Positions 1 to 5,847 of a stretch of 5,989 nucleotides of DNA are shown here, one piece after another. The notes below the pieces were generated by a model, which saw nothing but the letters and a program-made list of their open reading frames with translations, was not told where the DNA came from and ran no database searches. Source of the stretch: Endomicrobiia bacterium (GTDB lineage: Bacteria > Elusimicrobiota > Endomicrobiia > Endomicrobiales > Endomicrobiaceae); assembly GCA_025998475.1 (NCBI GenBank), contig BNVZ01000085.1, positions 1 to 5,989 on the forward strand, given 5' to 3'. Made by a program: the position numbers and the translations under genes. The stretch's first letter is position 1; every line of letters starts with the position of its first letter.

Positions 1-1206
1 ATCTTCTTTTACCTCTACTTTCTTAGTTAAAACTTTACTTACACCTGATGTTCCAGCAACTGATGCGAGACTATGCTGAATACCACGCTGAAGATCATTA
101 TCTTTGTCATCATCATCAATATCACCACTTCCTTCTATCGTTTCTTGGGTGTCACAACCAGAGCATCTCTGCTGTAGTTGTGTATACAATGATGATGAAA
201 ATGTCGATGATGAGTATAAACGACTAGCTTCCTCCAAACTACTAAGTTCAGCCGCTTTTTCAGCAATGTCATTACTTAAATCGCTATATGTTGATGATGG
301 TGATGAAGAGTGTAAATTCTTAAATTCCTCCAACTTCCTAAGTTCAGCCCGTTTATTCTCAATATCCTTACATAAAGAGCTATATAGTGAAGGTGATGAT
401 GAAGATGATGACGATGACGAAGAAGATGATGACGAAGATGATGAAGAAGAAGACGATGGACAAGACGGTAATAATAAAGGATATGAAGAAGAATACGATG
501 AGGAAGAAGAAGATGACGATGATGTTGATGGAGACGAAGGAGAATATGATGAAGATAAATATAATCCGGTCTTAACTCCATCTTTTTTTCGGTTTTCTCT
601 CTCTTTTTCCCGTCCTTCTCGCTCTTCCTTCTCTTTTTTCCGCTCTTCTGGTTCTTCCTGTTCCAGTGCTTCCTGTGCTTCCCGCTCCTTTTCCTGTTCT
701 TCCAGCTCTTCCTGTTCTCTTCCCGCTGCCTCAGATTCTTCTTTCTTATTTGGTTCTTCTTTTCCTTTTTCATTTCCTTCAGCTGCTCCACCATTTACAT
801 CTCTTCCAGCAGCTTCAGCATTTTCATCTCTTCCAGCTGCTCCACCATTTACATTTCCTTCAACTGCTCCAGCATTTTCACCTTCTACCGCTGCTCCAGC
901 ATTTCCACTTTCTTCAACCGTTCCAGCATTTGCATTTCCTTGCTGTCCATCTCCAGCATTTGCATTTTCTTCAACCGTTCCAGCATTTGCATTTTCTTGC
1001 TGTCCAGCTCCAGCATTTCCACTTTCTTCAACCGTTCCAGCATTTGCATTTCCTTCAAGCATGGCCATAGCATTAACAGCAGGACTTACTACCATCCCAA
1101 ACACTATTATTGCTGTCATTACTTTTTTCACTATCTTTGCTAGTCTCGTTTTTAGCATTATCGTTAATATGTCTTCCATTTTTCCTTTTCTTTTTATTGT
1201 TTCCAT
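1..1206 (-). CDS. Exported Ser-rich, repeat-containing protein, C-terminus beyond the window
   Basis: I do not recognise a family. Reading the minus strand from ATG at 1206, there is no stop through base 1, giving 402 visible codons. An AAAAGGAG site lies 10 nt upstream. Order of regions: basic n-region (about 1-29); hydrophobic segment about 30-46 with likely signal peptidase I cleavage near SPAVNA/MA; Gly/Asn/Ala/Glu repeats (52-108) and degenerate ones to about 145; charged Glu/Lys/Arg helix, probably coiled coil (about 146-210); Ser tract with scattered Tyr/Pro (about 217-273) and one Cys in PSCPSS; two ~33-residue repeats (274-338) with a third start (about 340-348); a CSGC motif and an acidic IDDDDKDND stretch. 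The competing plus-strand frame (104-1234) has no signal peptide or usable ribosome site and reads as an acidic/Ser artefact. Likely surface or secreted; function unknown. The n-region is unusually long for a simple signal peptide. Confidence 0.8.
   Translation of the reverse strand, partial: METIKRKGKMEDILTIMLKTRLAKIVKKVMTAIIVFGMVVSPAVNAMAMLEGNANAGTVEESGNAGAGQQENANAGTVEENANAGDGQQGNANAGTVEESGNAGAAVEGENAGAVEGNVNGGAAGRDENAEAAGRDVNGGAAEGNEKGKEEPNKKEESEAAGREQEELEEQEKEREAQEALEQEEPEERKKEKEEREGREKERENRKKDGVKTGLYLSSSYSPSSPSTSSSSSSSSSYSSSYPLLLPSCPSSSSSSSSSSSSSSSSSSSSSPSLYSSLCKDIENKRAELRKLEEFKNLHSSSPSSTYSDLSNDIAEKAAELSSLEEASRLYSSSTFSSSLYTQLQQRCSGCDTQETIEGSGDIDDDDKDNDLQRGIQHSLASVAGTSGVSKVLTKKVEVKED
193..387 (-). 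repeat. Two degenerate ~33-codon tandem repeats (coiled-coil units)
   Basis: Residues 274-305 and 306-338 of the left-edge protein align along their length: x-Y-S-x-L-x-x-D-I-x-x-K-x-A-E-L-x-x-L-E-E, then L-[HY]-S-S-S. A third unit begins at about residue 340 (LYTQL) and then diverges. The spacing of I, L and L fits a short amphipathic helix separated by Ser linkers. The DNA has diverged more than the 57-bp array in the same gene, so this is an older duplication. Confidence 0.65.
388..558 (-). repeat. Serine-codon low-complexity tract
   Basis: This encodes about 57 residues, most of them Ser, written almost entirely with TCN codons (TCA, TCT, TCG) on the minus strand. Tyr, Pro, a Leu triplet and one Cys interrupt it. 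On the plus strand it appears as GAT/GAA-type repeats, which is why antisense frames read as Asp/Glu-rich. Tracts of this kind are prone to slippage. Confidence 0.7.
883..1053 (-). repeat. Three 57-bp tandem repeats (19-residue units)
   Basis: The string TCTTCAACCG on the plus strand recurs at 911, 968 and 1025, exactly 57 bp apart. Each unit encodes 19 residues with the core NANAGTVEE followed by a variable half (SGNAGAGQQ, NANAGDGQQ, SGNAGAAVE). More degenerate GNVNGGAAGRD-like units continue toward residue 145. The period is a multiple of three, so copy-number change keeps the frame. The array lies just after the signal peptide, at the mature N-terminus. Confidence 0.85.
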
Positions 1207-1216
1207 TATTCTGCTT

Positions 1217-1224
1217 CTCCTTTT
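1217..1224 (-). promoter_or_regulatory. Ribosome binding site of the left-edge exported protein
   Basis: Read on the minus strand this is AAAAGGAG, followed by 10 nt and the ATG at 1206-1204. It fixes the start: the later in-frame ATGs (codons 10, 17 and 30) show no comparable site. Confidence 0.6.
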
Positions 1225-1299
1225 GGTAAATTAATTACCACTTTATTTTTGTTTTTTGCCTTTTTTTACCTGCTTGTATGTCAAACCTTCTATGTACAA

Positions 1300-1315
1300 C
1301 CCCCCCCTTTTTTTT
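1300..1315 (-). repeat. A8/G8 homopolymer tract upstream of the exported-protein gene
   Basis: The plus strand has eight C followed by eight T; the minus strand therefore reads eight A then eight G, about 94 bp upstream of the ATG at 1206. A TTGACA hexamer follows at 1284-1279, but I found no convincing -10 at 16-18 bp from it. Homopolymer tracts in promoter regions are a known mechanism of phase variation in other bacteria. Here that role is inferred only from position. Confidence 0.55.
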
Positions 1316-1569
1316 AATTCTCAGTTAACCTATACTCCACACTCTTTTTTTTGTTGTTACCACTGTTGTAATTTCTCTTTTGTCTCTAGCTATTTCTCTT
1401 TTTTCTTACTTTCTTTGTTCCTTCCCTTCTTCTTTTCTTGCCTGTTTCCTTAAAATCTTTCTCTTGGAAACTAACCTTCAAAGGCCTAAGAACAAAACCA
1501 AAACTATCTGCAAAATAATTATTCTTTGTTTTTATAGTATTAAAATTATTTATTCTTGATTATTTTTAA

Positions 1570-1725
1570 GGTAATATAAACTTGGTTGGTAAACTTCCAT
1601 GTTTGTATGCCCTTAGCTTGGTCAACTACCGTCTCTACGGCTACTATAACATTAGGTCTTTTGCTTTTTTTTTTGAGTCTCTTGTGGTTTTCTTTTCGAG
1701 TTATGTAATCATATTAAAACTTCAT

Positions 1726-1755
<30 letters not shown>
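1570..1755 (+). pseudogene. Possible group II intron maturase C-terminal remnant
   Basis: One plus frame is open from 1570 to the TAA at 1753-1755, with no obvious start. It contains LVNYRLYGYYNIRS, then ESLVVFFSSYVIILKLHL, then GISQ. Group II intron reverse transcriptases end their X/thumb domain with LNxxLRGxYNYYGI, a SLxxFxxxVxxxLYKWL helix and NRRSQ. The order and spacing agree loosely, but the key residues of the last motif are eroded and everything upstream (the RT palm motifs) is missing. Reading it as a remnant is therefore inference. It is immediately followed by the direct repeat and the truncated murA, as expected of a rearrangement scar. Alternative: chance similarity in AT-rich spacer DNA. 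Confidence 0.35.
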
Positions 1756-2583
<828 letters not shown>

Positions 2584-2686
2584 TGTAGAAATAAAATGCA
2601 TACAAGTAACACAATGTAGATAATGGACAATTTACGAACAGTTTGGAAAAGATCTATACCTCAAACATCAGACTATGCCAGCCAAA

Positions 2687-2706
2687 CCTTTTTTGTAAAA
2701 AAGAGG
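2687..2706. terminator. Weak A/T stem between convergent remnants
   Basis: CCTTTTTTGTAAAAAAGAGG is nearly self-complementary and lies between the end of the murA remnant (plus) and the end of the minus-strand remnant at 2712. That position suits a bidirectional terminator. The stem is almost all A/T with a very tight loop, so support is poor. The rest of 2584-2711 holds nothing I can identify. Confidence 0.2.
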
Positions 2707-2711
2707 AATTA

Positions 2712-3051
2712 TTACAAAAGACCAATGCCGCTTTGAGAATTACCCCACAAAGAAGACCAATGTTCCATGCTCATCCACATGCGGCTGCGGCCTTGACTCG
2801 AACTACCCGAGCTTGGATGACTACCCGATTGATGATCAGATAAGCTTGCAAGCTACTGACCCCATTTTCCCACTACGACGTACTGACTGTTTGATGAGAA
2901 CGATGACCCACTTGATCACCTGACGATGATGAACTAGATAAAGATGTGCCTGTGTCTGCACATATGAACCACCTGTGCTTGTCCCATGCTGTTGCGGTAG
3001 CATTGGCTGCGGGCTACCATGTGCTTGCGTCGACAGATGACCATCGCCCAA
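2712..3051 (-). pseudogene. Frameshifted Ser/Gly/Gln/His-rich remnant downstream of the lipoprotein gene
   Basis: Three overlapping minus frames give successive segments of the same unusual composition: GDGHLSTQAHGSPQPMLPQQ and HGTSTGGSYVQT (about 3048-2955), then TGTSLSSSSSGDQVGHRSHQ (about 2953-2876, to a TAG at 2873-2875), then SDHQSGSHPSSGSSSQGRSR and on to a TAA at 2712-2714. One continuous protein broken by two frameshifts explains this best. It begins directly after the lipoprotein stop at 3054. It may therefore be the lost C-terminal extension of that protein, or a separate gene of the same family. The third segment is in the lipoprotein frame. No start codon with a ribosome site is visible. 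Function unknown. Confidence 0.5.
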
Positions 3052-3053
3052 GT

Positions 3054-4196
3054 TTACTTACTACATTTTTTGTTGTTTGACTTAGATGATGCTGTACAGC
3101 CCAGCATTTGCGACGCGGATGATACTTGAGGTGGTGCTTGCTGTATATTATCTTCATCATTGTCTTCTTTCTCATCATTTTCACTGTCCTGCACTTGAGG
3201 CTGCGGCCTTGGAGGACTATCATCAAAAAATGTTCCAAACTCATCAGAACTCATCCACCGTTCCAAAAGCACGGCGACCGGAGGGACGTTCTGACGACGA
3301 TAGACCGCAGCTGCACTCCGACCGGGAGGTCGTTCATAAGAACGTGCTTCACCGGCCAGCCTCAGCAGCTGCGACGGCAACACGGGTGACTGATGACTAC
3401 GCCATCCTGGGAGGTTCGCATCCACTCTCGCTGGCGCCACACTATGATGAGACACTCTTGCTGCGGTCAATGTATGATGATACACTCTTGCTGCGGTCAA
3501 TGACTGAGGGAGATGACTAGGTCTTGGGTTCACAGGCGGTGGCGGTGGCGGTGGTAGATGATCCATCGCCACATGCTGATCACTCTGTATTAGCATTGGC
3601 TTATTCCCTATATTACCATCACCCGCACCACTTACACTATTGTTTGCACCTGTGTCAACACTTGAGCTTGAACTTGAGCTACTCGAGCTTGAACTCGAAC
3701 TCGAGCATGGACTACTCGATGTTGTTGATGACGATGATGATGGTGATGAGGAGCTTGATGAACTATATGTTGGTGATGATGATGTTGATGATGATGGTGA
3801 TGAGGAGCTTGATGAACTATATGTTGGTGATGATGATGTTGATGATGATGGTGATGAAGAGCTTGATGAACTATATGTTGGTGACGATGATGATGTTGAT
3901 GACGGTGATGAAGAGCTTGATGAACTATATGTTGGTGATGATGTTGATGACGGTGTTGGTTGTTGGTGTTGCTGCTGGTGCTGTCGATGTAGTTGTTTGT
4001 TGTTGTCATTGTTGGTGTCTTTGTTGTCAGTGGAGTTGGTAGTTGGTGTAATTTTTAGGTTTTCTCTTTCTTCTATTTCTCTTATTTTCTTTGGAGTAGC
4101 AGTCCTTCTGTTTACAAGGCTCGCGTTCTTTTTATCGCATGAGCTTAAAGCAAGACTAAATGCAACAAATACGCTTAATATTGCTTTTAGTTTCAT
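3054..4196 (-). CDS. Ser/Pro-rich repeat lipoprotein, 380 residues
   Basis: No known family recognised. The start at ATG 4196 gives a textbook lipoprotein signal: MKLK, a hydrophobic core and lipobox LSSC with Cys20. AGGAG stands 7 nt upstream. Cys20 should be lipidated and the protein membrane-anchored on the exported side. After a charged linker (21-60) and an Asn/Gln/His-rich stretch (61-80) come four 18-residue units PTYSSSSSSSPSS (PTY at 88, 106, 124, 142), a Cys (164) and about 15 Ser. Next: a spacer (180-211), DHL plus seven Pro (212-221), three 10-residue TAARVxHHxx-like units (about 234-258), a basic/hydrophobic domain (about 260-330, with LLERWMSSDEF) and an acidic tail ending NNKKCSK. 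The C-terminal half is visibly richer in G+C than its surroundings. Ser residues mix TCN and AGY codons. An extended surface protein, perhaps an adhesin or wall-spanning stalk, is plausible but unproven. A GTG at 4238 would add 14 residues. Confidence 0.85.
   Translation of the reverse strand: MKLKAILSVFVAFSLALSSCDKKNASLVNRRTATPKKIREIEERENLKITPTTNSTDNKDTNNDNNKQLHRQHQQQHQQPTPSSTSSPTYSSSSSSSPSSTSSSSPTYSSSSSSSPSSSTSSSPTYSSSSSSSPSSSTSSSPTYSSSSSSSPSSSSSTTSSSPCSSSSSSSSSSSSSSSVDTGANNSVSGAGDGNIGNKPMLIQSDQHVAMDHLPPPPPPPVNPRPSHLPQSLTAARVYHHTLTAARVSHHSVAPARVDANLPGWRSHQSPVLPSQLLRLAGEARSYERPPGRSAAAVYRRQNVPPVAVLLERWMSSDEFGTFFDDSPPRPQPQVQDSENDEKEDNDEDNIQQAPPQVSSASQMLGCTASSKSNNKKCSK
3423..3503 (-). repeat. 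30-bp tandem repeats (10-residue TAARV units)
   Basis: ACACTCTTGCTGCGGTCAAT (plus strand) occurs at 3452 and 3482, 30 bp apart. They encode TAARVYHHTL and TAARVSHHSV; a third diverged copy (APARV) precedes them on the plus strand. The period keeps frame. Confidence 0.75.
3503..3563 (-). repeat. Pro-tract segment, inverted partner of 5936-5989
   Basis: Read on the minus strand this starts GATCATCTACCACCGCCACC and encodes DHL, seven Pro, then VNPRPSHLPQ. The plus strand at 5936-5989 carries the same DNA with one CCACCG-type 6-bp unit fewer, a few substitutions and an apparent 1-bp indel near the end. The two copies are in opposite orientation, about 2.4 kb apart. Confidence 0.8.
3726..3941 (-). 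repeat. Four 54-bp tandem repeats (18-residue PTYS/poly-Ser units)
   Basis: GGTGATGA(G/A)GAGCTTGATGA on the plus strand starts at 3742, 3796, 3850 and 3904, exactly 54 bp apart. Two neighbouring units differ by small in-frame codon additions and losses within the Asp/Ser-codon stretches, but the period holds. The array forms the extended Ser region of the lipoprotein. Copy-number change would alter its length without loss of frame. Confidence 0.9.
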
Positions 4197-4203
4197 CGTT
4201 ATA

Positions 4204-4208
4204 CTCCT
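4204..4208 (-). promoter_or_regulatory. Ribosome binding site for the lipoprotein (ATG 4196)
   Basis: AGGAG on the minus strand, 7 nt before ATG 4196-4194. It supports the start that places the lipobox Cys at residue 20. Confidence 0.7.
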
Positions 4209-4243
4209 TTTTTTGCCTGTAGCTTTTATTTTTTTCACAATGT

Positions 4244-4248
4244 CTCCT
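4244..4248 (-). promoter_or_regulatory. Second in-frame ribosome binding site (GTG 4238)
   Basis: AGGAG on the minus strand, 5 nt before GTG 4238-4236. The GTG is in the same frame as ATG 4196 and would add the basic peptide MKKIKATGKKRSIT ahead of the signal peptide. Both starts look usable; I prefer the ATG because the signal peptide is then of ordinary length. Confidence 0.45.
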
Positions 4249-4256
4249 TTGACATA

Positions 4257-4729
4257 GGTACATCGTCTTTATAAATTTTTTTTTGATGTTTTTGTCTTTT
4301 GCGTTATTTTTATATTCATACATGATACATGGCGTTGTTGTAACACAATGTGATTTTGTGATAGGTGGATTTTTGTAAAAACTTCTTCCTATCAAGAAAA
4401 CGGCAAGTCTATGGAATAGATCTTTTGGGTGTCTCTAACCTCCTGTACATATTTCTACACATATCCTTTGTCTGCATACGCCTCTTATTTTATTTGTAGA
4501 TATATAGCCTTAAGTGGCTTTTCAAATATTGTCTAATCTACATACTTGTTTAGTCTTTCCAGTCCGTCCCTATTTTGCTTAACTTATTTGATTTATCGCT
4601 CTCTTTAAAAAAAATGCTCTTTGCTTTCATTTTCCATCTGTCGATAAAAGTTATCTTTACCTTTGAAAAAATTATATCTTTTTTTATCGAAAAAAGATAT
4701 CTTTTGTTTTATTCTTTTTTTGATAAATT
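4257..4729. other. AT-rich intergenic region, no convincing gene
   Basis: Holds the leader of the lipoprotein gene and several small inverted repeats, such as GATAA-AAG-TTATC near 4645 and the palindrome AAAAGATATCTTTT near 4690. On the minus strand a consensus AGGAGG near 4440 has no start codon at a useful distance. A minus frame at 4156-4395 (79 codons from TTG) overlaps the lipoprotein signal sequence and lacks coding character. Short minus-strand frames downstream of the 27-codon ORF (for example one encoding DRWKMKAKSIFFKESDKSNK near 4560-4640) could be decayed pieces of the gene that once followed metK; I cannot identify it. Confidence 0.45.
4315..4343 (-). promoter_or_regulatory. Candidate sigma-70 promoter for the lipoprotein gene
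   Basis: Minus strand: TTACAA (4343-4338), 17 nt, TATGAA (4320-4315), about 77 bp before GTG 4238 and 119 bp before ATG 4196. The spacing is ideal and each hexamer differs modestly from consensus, but the region is AT-rich, so chance matches are likely. Confidence 0.3.
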
Positions 4730-4813
4730 TTAGAAGGTTTTTAAGAGATCCAATGCTAATTTATATCTTCTTTCAAGGTCTTTTCCTCCACTTTTTTTTG
4801 GTGGATTGATCAT
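4730..4813 (-). CDS. 27-residue ORF directly behind metK, perhaps the stump of a broken gene
   Basis: ATG at 4813 begins 17 nt after the metK stop, with AGGA 7 nt upstream, the layout of a second gene in an operon. The product MINPPKKSGGKDLERRYKLA is followed by LDLLKTF and a TAA at 4730-4732. It is basic, soluble and unlike anything I can name. The ordinary codon content and good ribosome site suggest the true 5' end of a longer gene that has since gained a stop or frameshift, but a genuine small protein is not excluded. Confidence 0.4.
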   Translation of the reverse strand: MINPPKKSGGKDLERRYKLALDLLKTF

Positions 4814-4830
4814 TTTAAATTCCTGCTACT

Positions 4831-5847
4831 TTATTCTTTAAACTGTTTTTTTAATTCGTCAACTTTATTTAGTCCTTCCCAAGTAAAATCTTTTTCTTCC
4901 CTTCCGAAATGCCCATAAGCTGCTGTCTTGGCAAAAATAGGCCTTCTAAGTCCTAGGTAATTACTTATACCTTCAGAAGTAAGAGGGAATATTTTTTTCA
5001 CAACAGGTTCCAACAACGACCCTGAAATCTTGCCTGAATGATGAGTGTCTACCATTACGGATACAGGATCTATAACGCCAATTGCATAAGCAAGTTGAAC
5101 AGTACATTTATCTGCAAAACCAGCTGCGACTATATTTTTTGCAATATGCCTTGCCATGTAACATGCGCTTCTGTCAACTTTTGTAGAATCCTTGCCGGAG
5201 AAAGCTCCTCCGCCATGTGCCGCCATGCCACCATAAGTATCAACTATTATTTTTCTTCCGGTAAGACCCGTATCTGCTGCAGGTCCTCCAAATAAAAATT
5301 TTCCTGTAGGATTTATATATATCTTTGTACTTTTATCAACTAACTCGCCCAAAACAGGATTAATAATAGTGTCAACAATTTCTTCTTTTGACTCCTCTGT
5401 TATGTGATTTCCAGTTTTATCTAAAATAGCTTCCGTGTGCTGCGTTGACAAAACAACAGCATCTATTCTTATAGGCTTCCAATCAACATATTCAACGGTA
5501 ATTTGAGTTTTACCATCAGGTCCCAAATACGGCAAAATACCTTGTTTCCTTACATATGCAAGCCTCATAGCAAGTTTGTGAGCTAAAATAAGTGGTAAAG
5601 GCATAAACTCAGATGTCTCTTTACATGCAAAACCTATCATCAATCCTTGATCCCCGGCTCCGCCCGTATCAACACCCATAGAAATATCAGGAGACTGTGT
5701 ATTTATAGTATCCATAATAGCGCACGTGTTATAATCAAAACCAAATGAGGAGCTATTGTATCCTATCTCCTTTATGGCTTCTTTTATAATTTCCCTAGTA
5801 TTAATTTTTGCCCTAGTGGTAATTTCTCCACCAACAATAATTAAACC
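4831..5847 (-). pseudogene. metK: S-adenosylmethionine synthetase (MetK), N-terminally truncated
   Basis: MetK makes S-adenosylmethionine from methionine and ATP in the cytoplasm. Homology runs from GLIIVGGEITTRAKI (5847) through FGFDYNTCAI, SPDISMGVD, GAGDQG, IDAVVLSTQH, INPTGKF, GGPAADTGLTGRKIIVDTYG, GGGAFSGKD, DRSACYMARHIAKN and RRPIFAKTAAYGHFGRE to a TAA at 4831-4833. That is about 338 codons without a frameshift. Families are near 390 residues; the missing ~46 include the N-terminal GHPDK motif with its active-site His and Asp. No ATG, GTG or TTG occurs in frame upstream of ATG 5715, which would delete about 90 residues, and no ribosome site precedes it. Upstream of 5850 the sequence turns into a Lys/Glu- and Pro-coding segment of another gene on the opposite strand. 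The long undisturbed frame means the truncation is recent, or that the junction is an assembly artefact. Confidence 0.9.

Larger units (their letters stand above)
1207..1569. other. AT-rich intergenic region, no gene seen
   Basis: The plus strand is strongly pyrimidine-rich (runs of T and CTT), so the minus strand is purine-rich. A 65-codon plus frame at 1256-1453 (mostly Phe, Ser, Cys) is a composition artefact without a ribosome site. The region carries the 5' leader of the left-edge gene, including the A8/G8 tract. I see no tRNA, riboswitch or clear terminator. AT-rich -10-like strings (for example TATAAA on the minus strand near 1530-1540) are too common here to call. Confidence 0.5.

Noticed and set aside
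104..1234. Long plus-strand ORF (376 codons) with acidic and Ser/Phe/Pro blocks
   Set aside because: Antisense of the minus-strand exported protein. It has no ribosome site or signal, its features are complements of Ser and Glu/Ala codons, and the minus frame explains the repeats better.
1617..1650. Small CCGT-CTCT-ACGG hairpin near 1630
   Set aside because: Only four base pairs and located inside the maturase-like frame; no T-tract follows, so it is not a terminator.
2643..2843. Plus ORF of 66 codons after murA
   Set aside because: No ribosome site; its second half is antisense to the Ser/Gly-rich remnant on the minus strand.
3086..3520. Plus-strand ORF of 144 codons across the lipoprotein C-terminal domain
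   Set aside because: Shadow frame on the opposite strand of the lipoprotein, no ribosome site and no ordered features.
3726..3941. Regularly spaced repeats that might suggest a CRISPR array
   Set aside because: The 54-bp units are contiguous, lack unique spacers and are translated as in-frame protein repeats; the same holds for the 57-bp array.
3640..4257. Plus-strand ORF (205 codons) rich in DDD and LDELYVGDD repeats
   Set aside because: Antisense of the 54-bp Ser repeats in the lipoprotein. The lipobox and ribosome sites are on the minus strand.
4156..4395. Minus ORF of 79 codons from a TTG
   Set aside because: Overlaps the lipoprotein start and leader in another frame, Lys/Cys-rich by composition, no ribosome site.
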